Shown here piece by piece: positions 18,516-26,682 of a stretch of 64,000 nt of DNA. Numbering within the stretch: position 1 is the stretch's first letter; each line of letters begins with the position of its first letter. Under the pieces are notes generated by a model. That model was not told the DNA's origin. It worked only from the letters and a program-made list of their open reading frames with translations, and ran no database searches. Source of the DNA: Streptomyces antnestii (GTDB taxonomy: Bacteria; Actinomycetota; Actinomycetes; Streptomycetales; Streptomycetaceae); contig NZ_RZYA01000030.1 in NCBI RefSeq assembly GCF_004005495.1, forward strand, positions 1-64,000, written 5' to 3'. The translations under genes and the position numbers were made by a program.

Positions 18516-19415
18516 TCACACCGCCCGATGCCCCAGCGCGTCGATCACCCGGTCCATGAAGTCCGCCGCCGCAGGCGGTAGTTCGCGGCCCGCTCGGCAT
18601 TGGACCTGGAGGGTGCGCTGGCGAAATTCCTTCTCTTCCAGGGGGACGGCGGCCAGGGCGCGGCGGTCGGAGGGGCCCAGGGTGACGCGGCTGGCCAGGG
18701 TGACCGCGCTGCTGGCGCGGACGAAACGCAGGAGTGCGTCCACCGTGGTGCACTCGAAGACGCCCTCGACCGTGAGCTGGTGGGCCGCCGCCGAGGCCTC
18801 CAGGAGGAGGCGGCTCGTCGTGTCGGTCGAAGGCAGGGCCACCGGGTGCTGGACGAGGTCGCGCACCGATACCGTCGCCTTGCCGGCCAGCGGGTGGCCC
18901 CTGTGGACGATCGCGCAGAGCGGGGCCTCCTGCGTGTAGCGGATCGAGACACCCGCCGGCAGCGCGATGTTGAAGGTGACGCCGAGGTCGGCGATGCCTT
19001 CCGCCACCATCTGCGTCGCCTCCGTCGGCCGTGCCACGTGCAGGATGACGCGGGCCTCCGGGTGCTCCGCGTGGAAGCCCGCCGCGACGTCGGGCAGCAG
19101 GTGGTGGGTGACACCGATCGTGGCGGCGACCGTGATGACCGCCCGCGTCGTCCGGCGCTGGTGTACCTCTTCGGTGAACGCCTCGGCGTCCTGGATCGCC
19201 CGCCGTGCGAAGCCCGCGAACGCGCGCCCGGCCGGGGTGGCGGTGACCCCGCTGGGCAGGCGCTCGAAGAGCGGGGCGCCCACCTCCTTTTCCAGCCGGG
19301 CGAGTTGACGGCTCACCGCGGAGCCCGCGACGTAGAGGCGGCGGGCCGCCGCGTTCACCGAGCCCGTCTCGAAGACGGCGATGAAGTACTTCAGGGCCGG
19401 GTCGACCAGTGGCAT
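18516..19415 (-). CDS. LysR-family regulator
   Basis: Protein of 299 residues from MPLVDPALKYFIAVFETGSV. The N-terminal HTH (NAARRLYVAGSAVSRQLARL) is typical of LysR proteins and the C-terminal periplasmic-binding-like effector domain covers about 95-295. The start at 19415 was chosen because upstream sequence lies in the operator region. It is divergent from the M20 peptidase/transporter/ACC deaminase operon with a long perfect inverted repeat in between, so it is the likely regulator of that operon and of itself. Confidence 0.9.
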   Translation of the reverse strand: MPLVDPALKYFIAVFETGSVNAAARRLYVAGSAVSRQLARLEKEVGAPLFERLPSGVTATPAGRAFAGFARRAIQDAEAFTEEVHQRRTTRAVITVAATIGVTHHLLPDVAAGFHAEHPEARVILHVARPTEATQMVAEGIADLGVTFNIALPAGVSIRYTQEAPLCAIVHRGHPLAGKATVSVRDLVQHPVALPSTDTTSRLLLEASAAAHQLTVEGVFECTTVDALLRFVRASSAVTLASRVTLGPSDRRALAAVPLEEKEFRQRTLQVQCRAGRELPPAAADFMDRVIDALGHRAV

Positions 19416-19445
19416 CGGATGTGTCTCCCTGCGCCTTCGCCATCG

Positions 19446-19478
19446 ACGCGTGCGTTGCCGCGACGGCAACGCACGCGT
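19446..19478. promoter_or_regulatory. LysR-type operator
   Basis: Perfect inverted repeat with 15 bp arms (ACGCGTGCGTTGCCG) and a 3 nt spacer. Its core contains a T-N11-A pattern, as LysR regulators prefer. It lies between the divergent LysR gene and the M20 peptidase gene. Confidence 0.8.
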
Positions 19479-19551
19479 TCCCATATTGTCACCGCCGGAC
19501 GTCCCGCCGCCCCTTGTTGGCCCCTCCCGTGCGGTGCCACCGTCATGGCCC

Positions 19552-20976
19552 ATGAGCAGACAGGACGCGATCGACAGCGCCGCACACCACTTCGACTCCG
19601 GGACGTTTCTGGAGGAACTCACGCGCCTCGTCGCGGTCCCGACCGAGAGCCACGACCCGGGCCAGGAGCCCGCGCTGCGCCGTTACTTGGCCGAGGAGGT
19701 CGCGCCCCGCCTCGACCGCATGGGGTTCGCCGTCGACATCGCGGGGAACCCCGTCTCCGCCCGCCACCCGTTCCTGGTAGCCCGCCGCACCGAGGCCGAG
19801 GGCCTGCCCACGCTTCTCACCTATGGACACGCGGACGTGCAGCCGGGCCACCCCGACCGATGGCGCACCGGGCTCGATCCCTGGCGGCTCACTGTCGAGG
19901 GCGAGCGCTGGTACGGGCGCGGGGTCGCCGACAACAAGGGGCAGCACCTGGTCAATCTCGTCGCCCTGGAACATGTCATCGGGCAACGCGGCGGGCGGCT
20001 CGGCTACAACGTGGTGCTACTGCTGGAGACCGGCGAGGAGTTCGGCTCCCCCGGCCTCGCCGAGTTCTGCGCGCAGCAGCGCGACCACCTGCTGGCTGCG
20101 GACCTGCTCATCGGCTCCGACGGGCCGCGCGTCGCGACGGACCGGCCCACCGTCTTCCTCGGCTCCCGCGGCGCCGTGAACTTCACCCTCCGCCTCGACC
20201 TGCGTGAGGGCTCCCACCACTCGGGCAACTGGGGCGGGCTGCTGCGCAACCCCGGCACCGTCCTGGCCAACGCCATCGCCTGCCTCGTCGACGACCGCGG
20301 CAGCATCCGCGTCGAGGGCCTGCGCCCCGCCGGGATCCCCGACGAGGTGCGCCGGGCCCTCGCCGACATCCCCGCCGGCACCGACGGGCCCACGCCCGAC
20401 CCCGGCTGGGGCGAGCCGGGACTCACCCCGAACGAGCGCCTCTTCGCCTGGAACACCATCGAGGTCCTCGCCATGACCACGGGCCAGCCGGACAACCCCA
20501 CCAACGCCATCCCCGGCGCCGCCCGCGCCCACTGCCAGCTCCGCTTCGTCGTCGGCCTGGAGTCGTGCGACGTGGAACGGGCGGTGCGCAAGCACCTCGA
20601 CGAGCACGGCTTCGGCATGGTCGAGGTCACCGCCGACTACGGCATGGAAGCGACCCGGCTCGACCCGGACAACCCCTGGGTGCCCTGGACGCTCGGCTCA
20701 CTGGAGCGCACGACCGGCACGACGCCCGCGCTCCTGCCCAACCTGGCGGGATCGCTGCCCAACTCCGCCTTCTCCTGCGGGCTCGGCCTGCCCACCGTGT
20801 GGGTTCCGCACTCCTACCCCGGCTGCTCCCAGCACGCCCCCGACGAGCATCTGCCCGCCCCGCTCGTGCGCGAGTCGCTCCAGGTGATGGCCGGGCTCTT
20901 CTGGGATCTCGCCGACCTCGCCGGTCACGGCACCTGGCCTCCGGCCGCCCCTTCCACCGACGGGAACGCCCCATGA
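19552..20976 (+). CDS. M20-family metallopeptidase / amidohydrolase
   Basis: Protein of 474 residues. Zinc-binding and catalytic residues of the M20 family are in place: His93 and Asp95 in YGHADVQPG, bridging Asp127 in GVADNKGQ, and the Glu162-Glu163 pair in LETGEEFGSPG. The family removes N-acyl or peptidyl groups from amino acids and dipeptides. The start is the ATG at 19552 (MSRQDAIDSA). The gene begins a three-gene operon and overlaps the transporter by 4 nt. Given the ACC deaminase two genes on, a role in freeing ACC or another amino acid from a conjugate is an attractive inference, not shown. Confidence 0.88.
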   Translation: MSRQDAIDSAAHHFDSGTFLEELTRLVAVPTESHDPGQEPALRRYLAEEVAPRLDRMGFAVDIAGNPVSARHPFLVARRTEAEGLPTLLTYGHADVQPGHPDRWRTGLDPWRLTVEGERWYGRGVADNKGQHLVNLVALEHVIGQRGGRLGYNVVLLLETGEEFGSPGLAEFCAQQRDHLLAADLLIGSDGPRVATDRPTVFLGSRGAVNFTLRLDLREGSHHSGNWGGLLRNPGTVLANAIACLVDDRGSIRVEGLRPAGIPDEVRRALADIPAGTDGPTPDPGWGEPGLTPNERLFAWNTIEVLAMTTGQPDNPTNAIPGAARAHCQLRFVVGLESCDVERAVRKHLDEHGFGMVEVTADYGMEATRLDPDNPWVPWTLGSLERTTGTTPALLPNLAGSLPNSAFSCGLGLPTVWVPHSYPGCSQHAPDEHLPAPLVRESLQVMAGLFWDLADLAGHGTWPPAAPSTDGNAP

Positions 20977-22262
20977 GCGCGCCACCAGCGAGGACCACGG
21001 CACGGGCGACCACCACCCCGAGCCCAGGGAAGATCATCACCGCGGCGTGCGTCGGCAACGCCCTGGAGTGGTACGACATCGCGGTCTACAGCTACTTCGC
21101 GACGTACTTGTCGAAGGTCTTCTTCACCCATGACGACCCGGCACTGGCCCTGTTCCTCACCCTGGGCACCTTCGGTGTCTCCTTCCTGATCCGGCCCGTC
21201 GGCGCCCTCGTCCTGGGTTCGTACGCCGACCGGGCCGGCCGAAAGGCGGCGCTGACCTGGTCGATCGGGTTGATGGCGCTGGGCACGCTGCTGATCTGCG
21301 TGATGCCGTCGTACGCGGCGATCGGCGTGGTCGCGCCGGTCGGAATCCTGCTCGCCCGGCTCATCCAGGGCTTCGCGGCGGGCGGCGAGTTCGGCAGCGC
21401 GACCGCCCTGATGGTCGAGTTCATGCCGAACCGGCGTGGCTTCGCGGCCAGTTGGCAGTTCACCAGCCAGGCCGCCAGCACACTGCTGGCCGCCCTCCTC
21501 GGCACCGTGCTCACCTCGACGCTCAGCGAGGACCAGCTCACCTCCTGGGGCTTCAGGATCCCGTTCCTCATCGGTCTGCTCGTGGCGCCCGTGGGCCTGT
21601 ACATCCGCCGCAACGTGCCCGAGCCGCCCGCCGCCGCTCCCGAGCCCGAAGCCACCCGCGCGCCGATCCGCACCCTGCTGCGCGAGCACAAGGCCGGCGT
21701 GCTGCTCACCATCGGGCTGCTCGCCGTGACGACCTGCCTCAACTACCTGATCACGTACATCCCGACGTACGCGACGAAGACCCTGGGCCTCCCGGACTCC
21801 GCGGGATTCGTCGCGGCGCTCGCCGGTGGTCTGGTGCTGCTCGCGGTGACGAGTGTGGCGGGCCACTTCTCCGACCGGGTGGGCCAGATCGCGATCATGA
21901 TTCCGGCAGCGGGCGCGGTCCTGCTGCTGATCTACCCGATGTTCGCGCTCCTCGTGGCCGCGCCCTCGCTGGCCCTGCTGATCGGCGTCGTCATGGTGAT
22001 GGCGCTCTTCAAGGGCTGCTATTACGGTCCCATGGGCGCACTCATGGCGGGCATCTTCCCGGCCGAGACCCGCGCGACCGGGATGGCGGTGGGCTACAAC
22101 ATCGGTGTCACCGTCTTCGGCGGCTTCACCCCGATGATCGCGGCCTGGCTGCTCGATACGACCGGGCAGTCCGCGGCCCCCAGCTACTGGGTGGCGTTCG
22201 CCGCCGTGGCGAGCCTGACCAGCCTGTTCGTGCTGCGCCGCCGCGCCCTGCACCCCCGATGA
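20973..22262 (+). CDS. MHS-family MFS transporter
   Basis: Protein of 429 residues with about 12 membrane helices. NALEWYDIAVYSYFATYLSK at the first helix, RPVGALVLGSYADRAGRKAA in the loop between helices 2 and 3, and RLIQGFAAGGEFGSATALMV in helix 4 are diagnostic of the metabolite:H+ symporter branch (KgtP, ProP, ShiA type). Substrates of that branch are carboxylates and zwitterions. The ATG overlaps the M20 stop (ATGA). The neighbours suggest uptake of ACC, an ACC conjugate or another amino acid derivative. Confidence 0.88.
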   Translation: MSAPPARTTARATTTPSPGKIITAACVGNALEWYDIAVYSYFATYLSKVFFTHDDPALALFLTLGTFGVSFLIRPVGALVLGSYADRAGRKAALTWSIGLMALGTLLICVMPSYAAIGVVAPVGILLARLIQGFAAGGEFGSATALMVEFMPNRRGFAASWQFTSQAASTLLAALLGTVLTSTLSEDQLTSWGFRIPFLIGLLVAPVGLYIRRNVPEPPAAAPEPEATRAPIRTLLREHKAGVLLTIGLLAVTTCLNYLITYIPTYATKTLGLPDSAGFVAALAGGLVLLAVTSVAGHFSDRVGQIAIMIPAAGAVLLLIYPMFALLVAAPSLALLIGVVMVMALFKGCYYGPMGALMAGIFPAETRATGMAVGYNIGVTVFGGFTPMIAAWLLDTTGQSAAPSYWVAFAAVASLTSLFVLRRRALHPR

Positions 22263-22299
22263 CCGGTGCCCGACGGGCCCGCCCACGCAAGGAGTTCCC

Positions 22300-23307
22300 A
22301 TGTCCCTGAACGACTTCGAGCGCCACCCCCTCCTGTTCGGTCCCAGCCCGGTGCACCCGCTGGACCGGCTCAGCAGGCACCTCGGCGGCCCGCGCGTCTG
22401 GGCCAAGCGGGAGGACTGCAACTCCGGTCTCGCCTTCGGCGGCAACAAGACCCGCAAGCTGGAGTACTTGATCCCCGACGCGCTCCTCCAGGGCGCGGAC
22501 ACGCTGGTCAGTATCGGCGGCGTGCAGTCCAACCACACCCGTCAAGTGGCGGCGGTCGCCGCCACGTTGGGCCTGAAGGCCGTGCTGGTGCAGGAGAGCT
22601 GGGTGGAGTGGCCCGACGCGGTCAACGACAAGGTCGGCAACATCCTGTTGTCCCGGATCATGGGCGCCGACGTACGCCTGGTCGAGGCCGGGTTCGGCAT
22701 CGGCTTCAAGGACAGCTGGCAGCAGGCCCTGGAGGACGTGCGCGCTTCGGGCGGCACCCCGTACGCGATCCCTGCCGGCGCCTCCGACCATCGGCTCGGC
22801 GGCCTCGGCTTCGCGAACTGGGCGTACGAAGTGCAGCAGCAGGAGCGCGAGTTGGGTGTCTTCTTCGACACGGTCGTGGTGTGCAGCGTCACCGGCAGCA
22901 CGCACGCGGGCATGATCGCCGGGTTCGCCGGCCAGGACAGGCCGCGCCGGGTGATCGGCATCGACGCCTCGGCGAAGATCGACGAGACCCGCGCCCAGGT
23001 GACGAAGATCGCCCGCGCCACCGCCGAACTCATCGGCCTCGGCCGGGAGTTGCGCGAGGACGAGATCACTGTCCTGGAGGGCTGGGCCGGTGACCGCTAC
23101 GGCATCCCGATCGATTCCACCGTGGACGCGATCCGGCTGACCGGCGAGCTGGAGGGCGTCCTCCTCGACCCGGTCTACGAGGGCAAGTCCATGGCCGGAC
23201 TCATCGACCTCGTACGGGACGGCGACATCCCCAAGGACTCGAACGTCCTGTACGCACACCTGGGCGGACAGCCGGCGCTCAATGCTTACAGCGGCGTCTT
23301 CCACTGA
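22300..23307 (+). CDS. acdS: 1-aminocyclopropane-1-carboxylate deaminase
   Basis: PLP enzyme of 335 residues that opens the cyclopropane ring of ACC, the plant ethylene precursor, to 2-oxobutanoate and ammonia. PLP Lys50 is in SGLAFGGNKTRKLEYLIP; SIGGVQSNHTRQVAAVAA and VVCSVTGSTHAGM follow. The residues that separate ACC deaminase from D-cysteine desulfhydrase are the deaminase type: Glu294 in DPVYEGKS and Leu321 in YAHLGG, with Tyr293 also kept. Length and alignment match AcdS nearly residue by residue, with a one-residue offset. It is 37 bp after the transporter and preceded by AAGGAG. It suggests a plant-associated lifestyle. Confidence 0.95.
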   Translation: MSLNDFERHPLLFGPSPVHPLDRLSRHLGGPRVWAKREDCNSGLAFGGNKTRKLEYLIPDALLQGADTLVSIGGVQSNHTRQVAAVAATLGLKAVLVQESWVEWPDAVNDKVGNILLSRIMGADVRLVEAGFGIGFKDSWQQALEDVRASGGTPYAIPAGASDHRLGGLGFANWAYEVQQQERELGVFFDTVVVCSVTGSTHAGMIAGFAGQDRPRRVIGIDASAKIDETRAQVTKIARATAELIGLGRELREDEITVLEGWAGDRYGIPIDSTVDAIRLTGELEGVLLDPVYEGKSMAGLIDLVRDGDIPKDSNVLYAHLGGQPALNAYSGVFH

Positions 23308-23430
23308 TCGGTGCCCCACTCGCGGAACGTCCGCGCGGGCACCCCGAGGGCATCGGCCACCGTCGATGTCACGTACGCCGGGTGCCCGTCGCTCGCGCCC
23401 CACGCGTCGAGCAGCATGTCGCTTCCGCGA
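23308..23430 (-). pseudogene. NmrA-like NAD(P)-binding protein, C-terminal remnant
   Basis: The minus strand reads MLLDAWGASDGHPAYVTSTV and VADALGVPARTFREWGTDQW, the characteristic C-terminus of NmrA/NAD(P)H-binding family proteins. The fragment starts inside the long direct repeat and ends just at the acdS stop codon. The first repeat copy keeps only the part up to 353. This is gene debris. Confidence 0.5.
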
Positions 23431-23754
23431 TCGCGGCGGTCATCTGGGATGAGCAGCGAGGCGTGAGGGACCTCAGACGCCCGGCCCTACGCGCCGGGAG
23501 CCGGGACAGCATCGGCATCCGGCCGCTCTTCGGCGTCGACCTCGCCGTCGAAGCCGTCCCCGACCCCGGGCACGTCTCCCAGCGGCCGGCCGAGCGGCTG
23601 CGGACGCCGGTGTGCGGCGGCGCGCACGTCGTCGAGGCGCGCTGGCGCGTCACGGCTCCTCGCGCAGGACGCGGGCGGGTGGACGCGGCTGTGCCGGATG
23701 GTGTTCGCCGCGCACGCCGATCCGGTCGATGGGGTGCCCGTCGCACGGTGGCCG
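23375..23754 (+). repeat. long direct repeat, copy 2
   Basis: 380 bp, identical to 353-730 except that it keeps 2 nt that copy 1 has lost. It carries the same NmrA/dnaE junction. It is the right boundary of the 23 kb block that holds the nSTAND, dgo and ACC deaminase genes. Confidence 0.95.
23490..23754 (+). pseudogene. error-prone DnaE-like polymerase fragment, copy 2
   Basis: Same dnaE PHP-region fragment as near 0.5 kb: IRPLFGVDLAVEA, then a one-base frameshift before LLAQDAGGWTRLCRMVFAAH. It stops at the end of the repeat. In this copy the residues RVT before the break are intact, whereas copy 1 lost two further bases there, so copy 2 is closer to the ancestral form. Both are non-functional. 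Confidence 0.55.
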
Positions 23755-23943
23755 AGCCGGACGAGAACGGCATTTTTGCGACCGGCCAACGCTCCCGCGA
23801 CATCGCGCGGCTGCCGACCCGGGCTGCAGGGAGCAGGGCGTCGTCGAGGTCGCCCGGCTCAAGGGGCGTCATGCGGTCGGGCACCGTCCGTCCGCCCCCC
23901 GTCTGGCATCCGCAGGTGCGGCGCGTGCTCCTGCAGGGTCGTG

Positions 23944-24219
23944 AGTCACACCGTGGCGGGGTCGGAGCGGAGGAAGTTCGGCGGCGTGGTCCGGGTGGAC
24001 CCCGTCTACACCCCGGCCCACCCCCGGGGCCGCGGCTGCGCGGGCGCCGTGACGGTCGAGGCGAGCCGGGTAGCACGGGCCGCGGGCGCGACAGACGTCG
24101 TCCTGTTCACGGACCCGGACAACCCCACCAGCAATGCCCTCTACCAGCGCATCGGGTACGTCCACGTCGCTGACTTCGCCGGGTACAAGTTCTCCTACAG
24201 CGCACCACAAGCCAGGTGA
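23944..24219 (+). pseudogene. GNAT acetyltransferase, C-terminal fragment
   Basis: The frame reads VVRVDPVYTPAHPRGRGCAG, then VLFTDPDNPTSNALYQRIGY and a stop at 24219. These are the acetyl-CoA-binding loop (here RGRGCAG for the usual RGRGxG/A) and the LYxRxGF/Y strand of GNAT enzymes. The N-terminal half is missing and the upstream frame runs back into the dnaE relic. It is a truncated gene. Confidence 0.65.
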
Positions 24220-24645
24220 GGGACATGACCGACGCAAACGCACCGGCCACCCGCACCGGCTGCGACCGCCGCGAAGCGGCTGACCCAAGTGGTGACGCGC
24301 AAGGTCATCAGCGCACTGGTCGGTGACGGTCAGTCCTGCTCGCCGTCGTCGTTCTCGCCAACGGTGTGCGGATCACGCAGCTGCCCCAGACCGGGCGCGT
24401 GGCCGGCCGGGTGAAGGCGTAGCGGCCGAAGAGGTGGCTCCCGCTCACCTGTCCGTTCCCGGTGTATCCGCGGTTTCCCGCCGGGTCTGCGATGCGAAGT
24501 GAACGAGTTCCGGGCGACCTGCGCAGCAACTGCCCCAGCCGAGCCACTGCCTGCGACGTTCGGCCGCGACACAGCGGTGCCCTGTCTACCCAACCGAGTT
24601 GTCTGACCTCCTACCCCAGCAAACTCGTCGCCCTATGGTTGGTTG
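24220..24645. other. region without a supported gene
   Basis: 426 bp. A short plus-strand frame from 24225 (MTDANAPATRTG) lasts only about 33 codons. The minus strand reads GSHLFGRYAFTRPATRPVWG near 24400, which looks protein-like but has no recognisable family. I treat the stretch as debris upstream of the methyltransferase. Confidence 0.35.
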
Positions 24646-25314
24646 ATGCGTACACACCAAATTGACCGACCGGCCGATCTCGACGCGGTCCGCGAGTCCT
24701 ATGACCGGGTGGCCGACAACTACGCAGAGATGGTGGCGACGACAGGAATGGGCGACATCCGTCGCCATCCCTGGCTCAAGGCATCGATCGACGCTTTCGC
24801 CGACACCGTGAGCGAACTCGGGCCTGTCCTCGACGTCGGCTGCGGGCCCGGAACGGTGACCGCCTACCTCGCCGAACGCGGACTCGACGTGTCCGGAGTC
24901 GATCTCTCGCCCGGCATGATCGAAAACGCCCGCCGTCTGTATCCGCACTGCCGCTTCAGCGTCGCCTCCGCCACTGACCTCAGCCTCGAAGAAGCGTCCC
25001 TCGGCGGCGTACTCGGGTGGTGGTCACTGTTCAACCTCCCGCGCGACGTCCTTCCCCAGGTCCTCGCCCTGTTCACGCGGGCCCTGAAGCCAGGCGGCCA
25101 CTTCATCACCGGAACGCACGTCGGCGACGAGGACGCGGTGCGCACGGAGGCCTACGGAGGTGTGTCCGTCCGCTGGACGACGCACAAATGGCGGCCGGAA
25201 CAGTTCGTCGGCTTGATCGAGCAGGCCGGACTGCGCCCTGTCGCCGAACTTCGGCTCCCGGCAGATGAGTTCAGCGGGCCGGGTCTGGTCGTCATGGCCG
25301 AGCGCCCCGCCTGA
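24646..25314 (+). CDS. class I SAM-dependent methyltransferase
   Basis: Protein of 222 residues from the ATG at 24646; a TTG directly before it is an alternative. SAM-binding motif I is VLDVGCGPGTVTAYLAE near residue 62, followed by GVDLSPGMIENARRLYP and the post-motif GWWSLFNLPRDVLPQVLALF. Length fits small-molecule methyltransferases of the Methyltransf_11/25 type. A TATGGT -10-like box 6 nt before the start suggests a leaderless transcript. The gene stands alone and no substrate can be inferred. Confidence 0.85.
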   Translation: MRTHQIDRPADLDAVRESYDRVADNYAEMVATTGMGDIRRHPWLKASIDAFADTVSELGPVLDVGCGPGTVTAYLAERGLDVSGVDLSPGMIENARRLYPHCRFSVASATDLSLEEASLGGVLGWWSLFNLPRDVLPQVLALFTRALKPGGHFITGTHVGDEDAVRTEAYGGVSVRWTTHKWRPEQFVGLIEQAGLRPVAELRLPADEFSGPGLVVMAERPA

Positions 25315-25423
25315 GGTTACTGAGTGTGAGTGCCGGAGCGGGTCGGACCGAGGGCCGAGGCGGGCAGCTGGTCCACATTCCGGGGCTGCCCACCTGTCTC
25401 CCGCAGGTCCCTGGATACCTGTT

Positions 25424-25488
25424 GCGCTCAGTCACAGCTGTGACTGAGCGCCGTAGTTGGCCCTTACGGCCAAGTAGAGCGCTCAGCG
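25424..25488. repeat. tandem-hairpin element, copy A
   Basis: A perfect 28 bp palindrome with arms GCGCTCAGTCACAG (25424-25451) is followed by a second hairpin TTGGCC-CTTAC-GGCCAA and a GAGCGCTC tail. The same architecture recurs at 26405-26475 with different loops. It lies just downstream of the minus-strand gene at 25521-26186 and could end its transcript. Confidence 0.8.
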
Positions 25489-25520
25489 GGTGGGCAGACG
25501 AGGAGCCTGGCCTTCGGGAG

Positions 25521-26186
25521 TCAGGTGCCGCCCAGGCCCCATGCATCGAGTCCACCGTAGATGTGGGCCCTTAGGCAGTGGGGGGCATCAAAGCCTGAGG
25601 CTTCGCCGCGGTAGACGGCGATGAGCGAGTCCTTGCCCCGCCACCAGGTGTCAGCAAGTCCCTGGACTTCAGATACCGGCTCGAATCCGTCGAGGTCCAG
25701 CTCTTCGACGGCACTGCCCTTGATCTTCGTGATGGTCTTCGCCCAGTAGCCCGCGTGATCGGCCAGCGCCAGAGCTTCCACCCATCCCCCTGTGCTGGCG
25801 TGCAGGGGTGTCCAGCGGTCGGCGTCGATCCCGAACTCGCCTCCCGGCCCGATCATGAAACCGTGAGCCATGGAGACCCGACAGCCACCGGCCGGGAACC
25901 GCCATCCGTCCGCGCCCGAGCCTTCGGGCGCATCGGCTTCCAGAACGCGCGGGCCGCCCTCGTATGCGGGGGCGGGGGGCAGAGCGATGCCACCCCAGCA
26001 CTCCTGAAAGGCCACAGCCCGGTCGATCTCCGCAGCGGGTATCCCGCGTTCAAGCCATACCGCCCGACAGAGCGTGAGGTCGCGGCGGGGAACACGCAGC
26101 CCGTGCGCCTCAACGAAGTACCGAGCTCGTCGGCTCAAGCCTTCAGGCGACTGAAAGGGCAGCGGCACTCGGCTGTCCGTCGTCAC
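25521..26186 (-). CDS. hypothetical protein, possible SUKH-like immunity protein
   Basis: Protein of 221 residues from a GTG at 26186. No family is certain. The AVAFQECWGGIALPPAPAYE segment near residue 63 and the mixed alpha/beta pattern weakly recall SUKH (SMI1/KNR4-like) immunity proteins, in which a GG turn follows the first helix. The C-terminal half contains WWRGKDSLIAVYRGEASGFD. Its start overlaps the stop of a 35-codon frame (GTGA), so the two may be translated together. Copies of the tandem-hairpin element lie on both sides, about 30 and 220 bp away. Confidence 0.6.
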   Translation of the reverse strand: MTTDSRVPLPFQSPEGLSRRARYFVEAHGLRVPRRDLTLCRAVWLERGIPAAEIDRAVAFQECWGGIALPPAPAYEGGPRVLEADAPEGSGADGWRFPAGGCRVSMAHGFMIGPGGEFGIDADRWTPLHASTGGWVEALALADHAGYWAKTITKIKGSAVEELDLDGFEPVSEVQGLADTWWRGKDSLIAVYRGEASGFDAPHCLRAHIYGGLDAWGLGGT

Positions 26187-26290
26187 GGCTTCTGACTCTC
26201 GCGGGAGGAGGCCCGCACCGCGGCGGCGATCTCCCGTTCAGGGCGATGCGCACCACCGTATGAGCAGGTGAATCCGAATGTACTGGCCAT
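26183..26290 (-). CDS. possible leaderless 35-residue peptide
   Basis: MASTFGFTCSYGGAHRPERE and 15 more residues, from the ATG at 26290. TAGGCT, a good Streptomyces -10 box, ends 7 nt before the ATG, which would give a leaderless mRNA. The stop codon overlaps the GTG of the next gene. It could be a coupling leader for that gene or a small protein in its own right. Confidence 0.35.
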   Translation of the reverse strand: MASTFGFTCSYGGAHRPEREIAAAVRASSRESQKP

Positions 26291-26682
26291 GACGCGGAGC
26301 CTAGTGTCGCCTTGGCCACCCACGTTCGGGCCCCTCTTGAAGCGACGACAGCCCAGCCATCCGGCACTCAGGCAGGACACCTGGAACGCTCAGGGCCGTC
26401 TACAGCGCTCAGTCACAACAGCAGGTGTGACTGAGCGCTTCAGTTGGCCCCATCGGCCATGCAGAGCGCCCAGCGCGCGAGGCTCTGCTCTGGAGAGCGT
26501 CCAGCGACGCATCTGTATCCGGAAGTTGGATCTTTGCAGGGACTGCGGCCTGGCTGACCTGCGACGGCTCGGGGTCAGGGGGACCGGATGTCCTGGCGTT
26601 GACCGTCCGCACCCTATGAGGTCTTGCTTCGCGCCCGTCGGCGCCGGCCTGGCGGCCGTCCAGACCGGCGGACGTGGCGAGG
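26291..26682. other. intergenic region holding hairpin element copy B
   Basis: 392 bp between the divergent-looking small gene and the dihydrofolate-reductase-like gene. Besides the hairpin element at 26405-26475 I see no gene with a plausible start. Confidence 0.4.
26405..26475. repeat. tandem-hairpin element, copy B
   Basis: The same stem GCGCTCAGTCACA/TGTGACTGAGCGC as copy A but with an 8 nt loop instead of none, followed by TGGCC-CCATC-GGCCA and GAGCGCCCAGCG. Stems are conserved while loops differ, which argues for a structural element and not a plain duplication. Confidence 0.8.
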
